A stretch of DNA of 64,000 nt from Enterocloster hominis (ex Liu et al. 2021) (GTDB lineage: Bacteria; Bacillota; Clostridia; Lachnospirales; Lachnospiraceae). Made by a program: the position numbers and the translations under genes. Every line of letters begins with the position of its first letter. Within the stretch, counting starts at the first letter, position 1. The notes beneath the pieces are model-generated. The model did no database searches. It saw only the letters and a list, made by a program, of their open reading frames with translations, and was not told the origin of the DNA. This document shows positions 25,752 to 34,198 of this stretch, piece by piece. The stretch spans positions 1-64,000 of the forward strand of contig JACRTJ010000010.1 of assembly GCA_014385265.1 (NCBI GenBank). The letters are read 5' to 3'.

Positions 25752-25780
25752 ATTTTACCAGTTTCCGGACGTCCCGGCAA
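25752..25780 (-). promoter_or_regulatory. Promoter of the DUF3990 module with a palindromic spacer
   Basis: Minus-strand TTGCCG (25775-25780), 17-base spacer and TAAAAT (25752-25757). The spacer contains the palindrome GGACGTCC (25767-25774), extended by near-symmetric CCGG. It could be an operator for autoregulation. Confidence 0.5.
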
Positions 25781-25906
25781 GTACCTCCGCCCCAGTTCTC
25801 CCACCCTTTGCCGTATCCGGACAGAACCTCTCCTCTGCCAGCGGCTGCCTGTCCTGGAGCAAAGCGCAGAATGGATCCGTCTGTCCTTTTCGAGAAAATA
25901 TCGTAT

Positions 25907-25970
25907 GGGACAGAAATAAACCGGGGACAGGAGCGCCGCAATTTTACAACGTCCCTGTCCCCCAGGTGAG
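25907..25970. repeat. GGGGACAGG inverted repeat, REP-like or terminator
   Basis: GGGGACAGG (25923-25931) and CCTGTCCCC (25954-25962) form a 9-base perfect stem. A further GGGACAG copy lies at 25908-25914. The sequence resembles the GGGACAG-type palindromes that flank REP-associated transposases in clostridia. On the minus strand the stem is followed by GGTTTATTTCT, so it may also terminate the aminopeptidase transcript. Confidence 0.5.
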
Positions 25971-25987
25971 AACACAAAAAAAGATTT

Positions 25988-27454
25988 TTATCTGGATATT
26001 ACCTTCACTGTCTCATACAAAAGGCTCACGCCGTAGCCGGTGGCGCCCTTGATCGAATAGTCTATATCCTTTGACTCCCAGCTGACTGGTGCAATATCCA
26101 CATGGACCCAGGAATGATCCTCCACAAATTCCTGGAGGAAGAGTCCCGCTACAATGGCGCCGCCGCCCATGGTGCTTCCCTGGGCGCTGTTCTGGATGTC
26201 TGCCACCTCAGATTCGATCACAGGGAAAAGCTCCTTGTCCAGCGGAAGCCGCCAGATCTTTTCGCAGGCCCGCTCTGAAGCCTCTTCCACCTCTGCATAA
26301 AGCTCCTCATCATTGGAAAACACAGCCGAGCTCCTGACTCCCACAGCTCCCTGGGCAGCCCCTGTCAGAGTGGCGATGTCGATGATGGAGCCGGCGTTCT
26401 CCTTCCGGATCGCATAGGTCAATGCGTCCGCCAGGGTCAGACGGCCCTCTGCATCCGAATTGAGCATTTCGATCTTCTTTCCGTTCATGGAAAATAAAAT
26501 ATCACCGGGAACATATGCATCACCGGAGATCATGTTTTTGCATGCAGCAACCACTGCGATTACATTTACAGGAAGCTTTTCCAGCGCGATGGCACGGATC
26601 GCTCCGATCACTGCTGCCGCGCCTCCCATATCTCCATGCATGGTCTCCATCCTGGATTTCAGGCTGTATCCGCCGGAATCGAACATGATCCCCTTGCCCA
26701 CCAGGGCCACCGGAGGCTCCTCCTCCTTTCCGCCTTTATAGCGGAGGACAATGAGCCTGGGCTCTGCCGCGGATCCTCTTCCAACGGCCAGGAACGCCCC
26801 CATATTCATCTCTTCTGCCTGTTTTTTATCATAAATCTGGACCTCGATGCCCAGATCTTCTGCCAGGGCCTCACACTCCTTTGCAAGCTGCTCCGGATCC
26901 ATGAACATGGACGGATGGTTCACAAGATCCCTGGCAAGCAGGGTGCTTTCCGCCACATGGGCAGCCTCCCTGGCAAGCCTTTCCATACCGGCGGCGGAAG
27001 TCACTACCGCCGCTTCCTCCATCCCGTTTACCACTGGAACCGACCGGTAATGGTTAAACTGATAGGAAACCAGATGCGGGAGCTCCATGATCTTCTTGGC
27101 CATTTCCGGATCATGGGTGATTTCCGCCGCATTGTCCAGGAAGATCTCCGTCACGGCCGCAGACGCGTCCTTACAGCGCTTTAATGCCTTTGCAAAGGCC
27201 AGGAACACCTCCCGGTTGGTGGAGCTTCCATCTCCCAGTGAAACCAGGACTACCTTTTTAAAGGAACCATCCAGATACAGATTCAGATCATAGACCGAGC
27301 CGCAGGCGGCTGCCAGCTTGCCTGCAGAAAGGGCAGCCTTCACCGGACCGGAGATCACCTCCGGAAGCTCTGTATTTAGAAGCTGATCATCAGAAAACGG
27401 GATCACAGCTGCATCAAAGGACGGGACCGCTTCTTTATAGATTTTTACATTCAT
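25988..27454 (-). CDS. pepA: Leucyl aminopeptidase (M17 family)
   Basis: Cytoplasmic dimetal aminopeptidase that releases N-terminal residues from peptides. The 488-residue protein has a variable N-terminal domain (to about 165) and the catalytic M17 domain. Metal and active-site segments are LVGKGIMFDSGGYSLK and the family signature NSDAEGRLTLADAL. It stands as a single gene between the DUF3990 module and a flavoprotein gene. Confidence 0.95.
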   Translation of the reverse strand: MNVKIYKEAVPSFDAAVIPFSDDQLLNTELPEVISGPVKAALSAGKLAAACGSVYDLNLYLDGSFKKVVLVSLGDGSSTNREVFLAFAKALKRCKDASAAVTEIFLDNAAEITHDPEMAKKIMELPHLVSYQFNHYRSVPVVNGMEEAAVVTSAAGMERLAREAAHVAESTLLARDLVNHPSMFMDPEQLAKECEALAEDLGIEVQIYDKKQAEEMNMGAFLAVGRGSAAEPRLIVLRYKGGKEEEPPVALVGKGIMFDSGGYSLKSRMETMHGDMGGAAAVIGAIRAIALEKLPVNVIAVVAACKNMISGDAYVPGDILFSMNGKKIEMLNSDAEGRLTLADALTYAIRKENAGSIIDIATLTGAAQGAVGVRSSAVFSNDEELYAEVEEASERACEKIWRLPLDKELFPVIESEVADIQNSAQGSTMGGGAIVAGLFLQEFVEDHSWVHVDIAPVSWESKDIDYSIKGATGYGVSLLYETVKVISR

Positions 27455-27555
27455 CGTTTTTTCTCCTGTTTTTATCCTGTTCCATTTTAAGTTCAGACAT
27501 CCTCCCGCAGGCAGGCCTGCGTCGGATGGATCGATCTTTTGCCCCTGATATCATT

Positions 27556-28101
27556 TTAGTCTTCAATCATATATGCGCTTACGATCTGGCCATAAAAGGC
27601 GTAATGGTAATTCTCCAGGGAACCGCCAAAGGGAGTCGGCTTCTCACTGGGATAATGTTCCTTTAAGATCTCCTCCGGCATGGTATCTGTATTCTGTTTT
27701 TCCACGCAGACCACCCGGCACTCCAGTGTCAGCGGCAGCTCCTTGACCGCCGGAACAGAGATCACCTCCGGATCCACCAGCGTAAGTCCCAGCTCCTTTG
27801 CCTTATCCATATCCCGGCCGGATTTAGAGCCGCATACCCCAAGGATCTTCGGATCAAACGCTCCATAAGGAACATTCACGGTAAACTCCGGATTCTTCTC
27901 CAGCTGCTCTTTTGTGAAGCGGCTCTTTCTGATATAAGCCGTAAACACAGGGAGGGACCAGTCGATCCCCAGGGTCCCCCAGCCCAGGGTCATGGAATCC
28001 ACCTTCCCGTCTGCCTTTGTGGTGATAAGGACTCCCTTATCCAGAGCCTTCATGATGTCTCCCGCATAGTCGAACACATTGATCTTTTTCTTCAAAACCA
28101 T
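27556..28101 (-). CDS. Flavin reductase-like protein (FMN-binding split barrel)
   Basis: A 181-residue protein of the flavin reductase-like family, with the start at 28101 a few bases after AGAGAGG. The central region TLGWGTLGIDWSLPVFTAYI and the later CGSKSGRDMDKA fit clostridial members annotated as flavin reductase or flavoredoxin. It probably binds FMN and transfers electrons. The partner is unknown. The longer in-frame ORF adds 26 residues without a ribosome binding site. Confidence 0.85.
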   Translation of the reverse strand: MVLKKKINVFDYAGDIMKALDKGVLITTKADGKVDSMTLGWGTLGIDWSLPVFTAYIRKSRFTKEQLEKNPEFTVNVPYGAFDPKILGVCGSKSGRDMDKAKELGLTLVDPEVISVPAVKELPLTLECRVVCVEKQNTDTMPEEILKEHYPSEKPTPFGGSLENYHYAFYGQIVSAYMIED

Positions 28102-28216
28102 ACCTCTCTTTCTTCTGGCTTTTGTCCCACAGACCAGTATATACTCCTCCCGGTCCAGGCAGGGACTGCAGCGTGTCATTATTTCTTCGGCCGCCCTATA
28201 TACGGCGTCCGGAAGC

Positions 28217-28495
28217 TTAATCGTTATCCGGAAGAAGCTTGATCCGTACAGAGATCATTTTCACCAGCTGTCCCTCTTCCAGTTTTATATCCTCCACATG
28301 GGTAGAAAATGGAAGATCGCTGTCAAATTCCTCCATCTCCACGGTGATCCAGTTGCAGGCCGCATCCCTGGCGTTCTCGATGGCGTCCTCCAGATCCGGC
28401 CCGTCTGCCTCGCAGCACTCCAGGTCCGGGAAAAATGCATGGTAGCCCTTTCCGTTTTTATGGGGGGTAAATACCGCCGGGTAAGTAAATGTCAT
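28217..28495 (-). CDS. HicB-like antitoxin domain protein without HicA
   Basis: A 92-residue protein with the HicB N-terminal fold: YPAVFTPHKNGKGYHAFFPDL then CCEADGPDLEDAIENARDAA. No DNA-binding domain follows, and no HicA-type mRNA interferase is found on either side (flavoprotein downstream, radical SAM upstream). It has its own strong promoter. It may be an orphan antitoxin or a HicB-fold protein with another role. Confidence 0.8.
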   Translation of the reverse strand: MTFTYPAVFTPHKNGKGYHAFFPDLECCEADGPDLEDAIENARDAACNWITVEMEEFDSDLPFSTHVEDIKLEEGQLVKMISVRIKLLPDND

Positions 28496-28575
28496 AGTTT
28501 TTGCTCCTTATTCCTGTAATATGGCACATCGCCTGTCCCCAGAACGGGCGGCAGGCGATGGCTGCATCTGTACTT

Positions 28576-28604
28576 ATTATAATGAACAGAACCGGTTATG
28601 TCAA
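28576..28604 (-). promoter_or_regulatory. Promoter of the HicB-like gene
   Basis: Minus-strand consensus TTGACA (28599-28604), 17-base spacer and TATAAT (28576-28581), 80 bases before the start codon at 28495. Confidence 0.85.
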
Positions 28605-28633
28605 ACCTTCTGATGATTTCTCATACCGCCCAG

Positions 28634-29539
28634 TCACTCTTTCAGGATCACTGCGTCCGGTATCCTCTCCGCCCACGCAAAGACCGGTTCCTTCTCTTTC
28701 CACACTTTTATGGCTCCGTCCAGCATTCCGAGCATCTTCTCCTTTTCCCCGGGAAGCCTTCCCCGGACCCGGAAGGTGATACAGTCGTGGAATCCATCGT
28801 AGGCCACGCGCTGGCCCTCCCACTCCATAAGCTGCAAAAGCCTCCGCTCCTCCTCCAGATTCTCCAGCTCGCTGGCCGGAAAAAACCGTCCGGCCTTCGC
28901 ATCCTCATATAGCGGTGTTCCGGCTATCAGAAACAGAGAAAAGTTAATGATCCGCTCCGGTCTGGTCCGGTTAAAGAACTCCGCCGTGGCCTCTGCATTT
29001 TCCAGTCCTCTCCCTCTTCCGGCGATGCCTGTCATGATATGGGCGTCATAAATAAGCCCCGCAGCACGCAGCCGCTGGATCTGCTCATAGGCCTGTTCCA
29101 GGGTGTGGTCCTTTTCCATGGTCCCCAGAACGTCGTCCAGGCCGCTTTCAATGCCCAGATACAGATGACCCACTCCCGCCGCAGCCAGAGCCCTCAGCTC
29201 TTCATCGCTTTTCAGCCGGATATTGGTCACTGTCGCGTCCATGTTGATGGAACGGCAGGAAGGAAAGGAGCGCCGGATCTTCCCGGCAATTTCCAGCAGA
29301 TGGCCTGTCTCCAGGCCAAAGGCGTTTCCATCCCCTAAAAATACGGTTTCCGGGTCGCCTCCCAGGGCCCGTACCCGGAGGATCTCCTCCTCCACCTGTT
29401 CCATGGGAAGCTGCCGGTATTTCAGATGCTTAAACAGGTTGCAGAACCGGCAGCGGTTATAGGAGCACCCCACAGCCACTGGCAGCATAAATGAGGACCG
29501 TTCCATGGGTCCCCGGCAGATCTGTCCCTCATAGATCAT
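28634..29539 (-). CDS. Radical SAM protein of unknown substrate
   Basis: A 301-residue radical SAM enzyme. The iron-sulfur cysteines are Cys25, Cys30 and Cys33 in VGCSYNRCRFCNLFKHL, the CX4CX2C spacing seen in a group of short Elp3/HemN-like proteins. Other core elements are VFLGDGNAF and YLGIESGLDDVL. There is no extra C-terminal cluster domain. The substrate cannot be guessed. It stands between the EamA gene and the HicB-like gene. Confidence 0.88.
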   Translation of the reverse strand: MIYEGQICRGPMERSSFMLPVAVGCSYNRCRFCNLFKHLKYRQLPMEQVEEEILRVRALGGDPETVFLGDGNAFGLETGHLLEIAGKIRRSFPSCRSINMDATVTNIRLKSDEELRALAAAGVGHLYLGIESGLDDVLGTMEKDHTLEQAYEQIQRLRAAGLIYDAHIMTGIAGRGRGLENAEATAEFFNRTRPERIINFSLFLIAGTPLYEDAKAGRFFPASELENLEEERRLLQLMEWEGQRVAYDGFHDCITFRVRGRLPGEKEKMLGMLDGAIKVWKEKEPVFAWAERIPDAVILKE

Positions 29540-29575
29540 GATCCAGATTCCTCCCTTCCTTTGTATGCCCGATTT

Positions 29576-29989
29576 CTACAACACCATCAAAAGCGTTCCC
29601 GCACCGATCAGGACACAGCCCAGAACGGTCTTCGGCGTGACGCTCTCATGAAGAAACACAAACGCCAGGATCAGTGTGATCACAACGCTCATTTTATCAA
29701 TGGGCACCACCTTGGACGCGTCTCCCATCTGGAGGGCTTTATAATAGCACAGCCAGGATGCCCCGGTGGCAAGGCCCGACAGGATCAGGAAGATCCAGCT
29801 CTTTTTCCCGATACTGGAAAGCCCGGACTGTCCGCCTGTGAGAAATACCATTCCCCAGGCCATGATGAGCACAACGACCGTCCGCACCGCCGTCGCCAGA
29901 TTGGAATTCACTCCCTCGATCCCCACCTTGGCCAGAATGGAGGTCAGCGCCGCAAATATCGAAGAAAGCACTGCAAACAGCATCCACAT
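29576..29989 (-). CDS. Half-size EamA/DMT-superfamily membrane protein
   Basis: A 137-residue protein with one EamA unit of four to five membrane segments, starting MWMLFAVLSSIFAALTSILA and ending VLGCVLIGAGTLLMVL. Full-length transporters of the superfamily have two such units, so this one should act as a dimer. The start at 29989 is set by the promoter at 30033-30060; the longer ORF would begin upstream of it. The substrate is unknown. Confidence 0.85.
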   Translation of the reverse strand: MWMLFAVLSSIFAALTSILAKVGIEGVNSNLATAVRTVVVLIMAWGMVFLTGGQSGLSSIGKKSWIFLILSGLATGASWLCYYKALQMGDASKVVPIDKMSVVITLILAFVFLHESVTPKTVLGCVLIGAGTLLMVL

Positions 29990-30032
29990 AATGAACCGCC
30001 CCGATTCCCTGGATTTCCCAGAACTTTCTTTT

Positions 30033-30060
30033 ATTATATTCCTTTTTCTACCCTTGTCAA
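30033..30060 (-). promoter_or_regulatory. Promoter of the half-size EamA gene
   Basis: Minus-strand TTGACA (30055-30060), 16-base spacer and TATAAT (30033-30038), about 45 bases before the ATG. Confidence 0.85.
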
Positions 30061-30102
30061 TTATAACCGTTCCGCCATCCAGCTTCCTCCGGCTCATCCC
30101 CA

Positions 30103-30131
30103 TGGACAATCCCCTTTCCCTATGCTAAAAT
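30103..30131 (+). promoter_or_regulatory. Promoter of the GNAT acetyltransferase gene
   Basis: TGGACA (30103-30108), 17-base spacer, TAAAAT (30126-30131). It gives a leader of about 120 bases with no recognised structure. Confidence 0.6.
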
Positions 30132-30258
30132 GATCCCAGCGGGTACCTGCCCTGCGGCGCAGGAGCTTTCCCTGGACCGGCGGCCGGCAAGGCGGCAAGA
30201 CCTGGGCGCGTACAGGGTTCACGGATCCGTAAAAACTTTATAGAAGGAGCGGAGGATC

Positions 30259-30729
30259 ATGCAGATTCAGATCAGGGCAGCCATGGCCCGGGACTACGAA
30301 GCAGCTGTAAAAATACTTTCACAGGTACAGGATATGCATGTGGAATGGAGACCGGATATTTACAGACATACCAGTCATCTGATGTCAATGGAAGAGTTTC
30401 AGCAGGCCGCAGAGGACCATACGTTCTTCGTTGCGGAAAACGAAAAGAACCAGGTGATCGGGATCCTCCAGATCATGTTTAAGCATGTGGAAGGTCCGTC
30501 GCATACCACCCGCGATTTTATTTTTGTGGACCGGATGGCTGTGGACGAAGCATACCGGGGAGCCGGTGTTGGACATAAAATGTTTGATTTTCTGAAAGGA
30601 TTAAAGGCGGAAAAAAATATGGACGCCATTGAGCTGCAGGTCAATGCAAAAAATACGGCGGCGTATGAAATGTATAGAAAATACGGTTTTACAGAAAAAT
30701 CCATCAATCTGGAGCTGCTGGAACCATAA
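30259..30729 (+). CDS. GNAT-family N-acetyltransferase
   Basis: A 156-residue acetyl-CoA-dependent acetyltransferase. The acetyl-CoA binding region is DRMAVDEAYRGAGVGHKMFD (about residues 94-113), and the C-terminal NAKNTAAYEMYRKYGF motif is typical of the family. Start follows GGAGG. It is a single gene with its own promoter and terminator. The acetyl acceptor is unknown. Confidence 0.93.
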   Translation: MQIQIRAAMARDYEAAVKILSQVQDMHVEWRPDIYRHTSHLMSMEEFQQAAEDHTFFVAENEKNQVIGILQIMFKHVEGPSHTTRDFIFVDRMAVDEAYRGAGVGHKMFDFLKGLKAEKNMDAIELQVNAKNTAAYEMYRKYGFTEKSINLELLEP

Positions 30730-30760
30730 AAAACACGGTTTCCGCGTAAATAACAGCCAA

Positions 30761-30797
30761 AGGGGCAGGCCCATGGCGGACCTGCCCCTCTCATTTT
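30761..30797 (+). terminator. Terminator after the GNAT gene
   Basis: AGGGGCAGG (30761-30769) and CCTGCCCCT (30781-30789) form a perfect stem, followed by CTCATTTTT. The convergent dehydratase gene ends 15 bases further on. Confidence 0.8.
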
Positions 30798-30804
30798 TAT
30801 TTCT

Positions 30805-32550
30805 TTAAAACTCCAGGTATGCGCCCTTCATGGGACTTGCCGCGTGTTCGCTGAACAGCCGCAGCACTCCCTTCTGGTACTTCTTCTCCCTGGGCTTCCA
30901 GTTCTTTCTCCGTTCCTTTAGGATCTCGTCGATCTCCTCCATGGTCTTTCTCTCTCCATGGATCCCGATGATATTGAGCTTTCTCTCCATCACGTCGATC
31001 TCGATCAGATCCCCTTCCTCCACCAGTGCGATGGGACCGCCGTCCACAGCCTCGGGGCTGCAGTGGCCGATGACCGGACCAGTGGACGCGCCGGAAAACC
31101 GGCCGTCGGTGATGAGGGCAATGCTGCGGCCCAGCTCCTTATCGCTGCTGATGGCCTCGGAGGTATAGAACATCTCCGGCATTCCGCTGCCCTTGGGGCC
31201 CTCGTAGCGGATGAACACCGCGTCGCCCTTCTGGACCTTGTGCTTTAACACTGCATCCAGGCACTCCTCCTCGCTGTCAAAGGGCCTTGCGTTTAAAACA
31301 GCCTTGAACATTTCCTTGGGACAGGCGGTGTGCTTGATCACCGCTCCCTCCGGCGCTAAATTGCCCCGGAGAATGGCAATGCTTCCGTCGGTGCCGATGG
31401 CCTTATCATAGGGACGGATGATATCCTCCTTTGTCAGAGACACGCCATAGCGGCCATTGAACTCGGAAAGCCATTTTCCGCATCTCTCATAAAAGCCGTT
31501 CCGCTTCAGCTCCTCCAGATTCTCGCCCAGGGTCTTTCCTGTAACGGTCATCACATCCAGGTGGAGATGCGCCTTGATCTCCTCCATGATGGCCGGAACG
31601 CCGCCTGCATAATAGAACACCTCTGCCGGCCACCTTCCCGCCGGACGTACATCCAGAAGATAATGGGCGCCCCTGTGGAGACGGTCGAAGGTATCTCCTG
31701 TGATCTCGATCCCAAACTCATGGGCAATGGCCGGGATATGAAGAAGACAGTTGGTGCTTCCAGAAATAGCCGCATGGACCAGAATGGCGTTTTCAAAGCT
31801 CTCCAGAGTCACGATCTCGCTGGGCTTCATTCCCGGAGTCAGCGCCAGCTTCACGGCCTGACGGCCGGCTTCCCTGGCAAAATCCAGAAGATCCGGGCTG
31901 GTGGCCGGCATCAGGGCGCTTCCCGGAAGAGCCAGGCCCAGGGCCTCGGCCATGATCTGCATGGTGGAGGCTGTTCCGATAAAAGAGCAGGCTCCGCAGC
32001 TGGGACAGGCGTTGCATTTGGCCCAGTTTAATTTTTCCTCGTCGATCTCGCCCCGCTGGTATCTGGCGCTGTACATGCCTAACTGCTCTAAGGTCAGCAT
32101 ATCGGGACCGGCGTTCATGGTGCCGCCGGGGACCACGATGGCCGGAACGTCAGCCCGGGCCAGGCCCATGAGATTTCCCGGAAGCCCCTTATCACAGCTT
32201 GCCAGATATACGCCGGCATCAAAGGGCGTGGCATTGGCATGGATCTCGATCATGCTGGCGATCATCTCACGGCTCACAAGGCTGTAATTGATGCCGTCGG
32301 TCCCCTGGCTCTCGCCGTCGCAGATATCCGTGCAGAAATACCGGGCTCCGTGGCCTCCGGCCTCTTCCACGCCCTTTCTTACCTCTTCCACCAGGATATC
32401 CAGATGGCCGCTGCCCGGATGGCTGTCTCCAAAGGTGCTCTCGATCATTACCTGGGGCTTGGAAAGATCCTCCGGCTTCCAGCCCGTACCGATACGTAAG
32501 GGATCCAGCTCTGGAGCCAGCTCCCGCATTTCCTGACTTTTTAACTTCAT
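30805..32550 (-). CDS. IlvD/Edd-family dehydratase, probably for a sugar acid
   Basis: Iron-sulfur dehydratase of the dihydroxy-acid dehydratase / phosphogluconate dehydratase family, 581 residues. Cluster-ligand regions CDKGLPGNLMG and CNACPSCGACSF are present, and GRFSGASTGPVIGH lies near the C-terminus. The family contains both IlvD (valine/isoleucine synthesis) and aldonic acid dehydratases. Here it is followed on the same transcript by a gluconate-type permease and controlled by a GntR regulator, not grouped with ilv genes. A sugar-acid dehydratase is therefore more likely; the exact substrate is not known. Confidence 0.88.
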   Translation of the reverse strand: MKLKSQEMRELAPELDPLRIGTGWKPEDLSKPQVMIESTFGDSHPGSGHLDILVEEVRKGVEEAGGHGARYFCTDICDGESQGTDGINYSLVSREMIASMIEIHANATPFDAGVYLASCDKGLPGNLMGLARADVPAIVVPGGTMNAGPDMLTLEQLGMYSARYQRGEIDEEKLNWAKCNACPSCGACSFIGTASTMQIMAEALGLALPGSALMPATSPDLLDFAREAGRQAVKLALTPGMKPSEIVTLESFENAILVHAAISGSTNCLLHIPAIAHEFGIEITGDTFDRLHRGAHYLLDVRPAGRWPAEVFYYAGGVPAIMEEIKAHLHLDVMTVTGKTLGENLEELKRNGFYERCGKWLSEFNGRYGVSLTKEDIIRPYDKAIGTDGSIAILRGNLAPEGAVIKHTACPKEMFKAVLNARPFDSEEECLDAVLKHKVQKGDAVFIRYEGPKGSGMPEMFYTSEAISSDKELGRSIALITDGRFSGASTGPVIGHCSPEAVDGGPIALVEEGDLIEIDVMERKLNIIGIHGERKTMEEIDEILKERRKNWKPREKKYQKGVLRLFSEHAASPMKGAYLEF

Positions 32551-32590
32551 AACTGCCGCTCCTTTTCTAATCTGAGAAAAACTGAACTAT

Positions 32591-33943
32591 TTATGCAAAG
32601 AATGAAATGATCAGGGCCACAAGGAAGCCGGTTCCTCCCACCAGGGTCTCCATGATGGTCCATGTTTTAAGCGTTGTCTTTTCGTCCATTCCCACCAGGG
32701 ATTTTACCAGCCAGAAGCCGGAATCGTTAAAGTGGGAGCAGACAGTGGCCCCTCCGGCAACAGCCGCCGTGGTGCAGGCCAGATATAAGGGGGACAGGCC
32801 CGCGATCTCCGGCATGGCCGCGATGATCCCGGCCGCCATGGTCATAGCCACAGTTGCGGAACCCACGCAGATCCTTACCAGGGCTGCCACCACAAAGGCC
32901 ACCACAACGATGGGAAGGTTTGCAGAGGATACTGCCTGGCCGATGATATCTCCAAGGCCGGAATACTGGAGCATATAGCGGAGCACGCCGCCGCAGGCTG
33001 TTACCAGAAGGATCAGTCCTGTGGGCTCCAGGGATTTTGTCATGATCTTTTCCAGCTCCGGCATGGTATATCCATGTTTTACGCCCAGGATCACCATTGC
33101 CACAACGGTGGCGATCAGAAGGGCCACAAAGGGCTCACCCAGGAAGCCTAAGATCGGACGGAGGCTTTCCATGGCCGGGACCACTCCAGCCACAGAGTCC
33201 AGGATGATCAGTACCAGGGGGATCAGAATGATCCCGACGATGGTCCAGAAGCCAGGGAGCTTGGATTCATCCATATCTGCCTGGTTTGCCACATGCTCCG
33301 GGACCGGAACCATATATTTCTTTCCGCAGATGGAGCCCCATACTGGTCCTGCCACGATCATGGCAAAGATACCGCAGAAGATCCCGATGCCGATGACCCA
33401 GCCCAGGTCCACATTTAACATGTTGGCCACCAGGATCGGACCCGGTGTGGGCGGAATGAACGCATGGCCCACCGCAAGACCCGCTAAAAGCGGGATCGCA
33501 TAAAACAGAGAGGAACGCTTCGTCCTCTTGGCCAGAGAGAAGGCCAGGGGGATCAGGATGATCAGGCCGGCGTCAAAGAATACCGGCATGGCGATCACAA
33601 GGCCTGTGATGCCCAGGGCCCAGGCGGCCTTCTGGTCTCCGAACCGCTTTACCATGGTCACAGCCAGGGTCTGGGCGCCGCCCGAGACCTCCAGGATCGC
33701 GCCGAACATGGATCCCAGGCCCACTAACAGGGCGATTCCTTTTAATGTGTTTCCGATACCGTCATTGACGGCTGTTACGATCTGCTCATAGGGCATTCCG
33801 GCCAGAAGACCGATGGCGATGGCGCCGATCAGGATCGCTACCATTGCCTGCACCTTAAATTTGATGATCAGGACCAGCAGCAGTACCAATCCGATCACAG
33901 CGGCGGCTACCAGCCTGCCGGGGTTTAAAGCTACAGCTTCCAT
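32591..33943 (-). CDS. GntP-family gluconate/sugar-acid permease
   Basis: Proton-coupled carboxylate uptake permease of 450 residues with about 12-14 membrane segments. The family region HAFIPPTPGPILVANML lies near residue 175, and SAMTMAAGII-like and TVCSHFNDSGFWLV segments follow. The start at 33943 is chosen because GGGAGG lies 9-10 bases upstream; two upstream ATGs fit less well. It is the first gene of the transcript into the dehydratase and lies directly behind a promoter flanked by two palindromes. Gluconate or a related aldonate is the likely substrate. Confidence 0.92.
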   Translation of the reverse strand: MEAVALNPGRLVAAAVIGLVLLLVLIIKFKVQAMVAILIGAIAIGLLAGMPYEQIVTAVNDGIGNTLKGIALLVGLGSMFGAILEVSGGAQTLAVTMVKRFGDQKAAWALGITGLVIAMPVFFDAGLIILIPLAFSLAKRTKRSSLFYAIPLLAGLAVGHAFIPPTPGPILVANMLNVDLGWVIGIGIFCGIFAMIVAGPVWGSICGKKYMVPVPEHVANQADMDESKLPGFWTIVGIILIPLVLIILDSVAGVVPAMESLRPILGFLGEPFVALLIATVVAMVILGVKHGYTMPELEKIMTKSLEPTGLILLVTACGGVLRYMLQYSGLGDIIGQAVSSANLPIVVVAFVVAALVRICVGSATVAMTMAAGIIAAMPEIAGLSPLYLACTTAAVAGGATVCSHFNDSGFWLVKSLVGMDEKTTLKTWTIMETLVGGTGFLVALIISFFA

Positions 33944-33993
33944 AGTGAACATACCTCCCGTTTTTACATACCTCTTTGGATTCACTCTTAAAT

Positions 33994-34004
33994 ACATCAG
34001 ATGT
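33994..34004. promoter_or_regulatory. GntR operator O1, downstream of the permease -10 box
   Basis: Palindrome ACATCAGATGT between the -10 box and the permease start. A second overlapping palindrome, GATGTCTTATGACATC (34000-34015), covers the expected transcription start. An ACATC-N-GATGT site matches what FadR-type GntR proteins typically bind. Confidence 0.7.
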
Positions 34005-34023
34005 CTTATGACATCCTGGTTTC

Positions 34024-34052
34024 ATTGTACTTATTTTGACTATTATTGTCAA
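34024..34052 (-). promoter_or_regulatory. Promoter of the permease-dehydratase operon
   Basis: Minus-strand consensus TTGACA (34047-34052), 17-base spacer and TACAAT (34024-34029). It is bracketed by operator-like palindromes at 33994-34004 and 34054-34064. Confidence 0.85.
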
Positions 34053-34053
34053 T

Positions 34054-34064
34054 ACATCAGATGT
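34054..34064. promoter_or_regulatory. GntR operator O2, abutting the permease -35 box
   Basis: A second exact copy of ACATCAGATGT, one base from the -35 box. The two exact copies are 60 bases apart (centre to centre), close to six helical turns, which would let two dimers cooperate. Confidence 0.7.
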
Positions 34065-34198
34065 TCTTCCTTGGTTTTCTCTTTTTCGCACAAAAAAACA
34101 GCGGTCTCTCCCGTCTGGGACCCGCTGTTTTCATTCATTCTGCACAATACGTCCGGCCGGGCATCTGCCGTCACTCATCAGACGTCTGCCCCCTGGCC

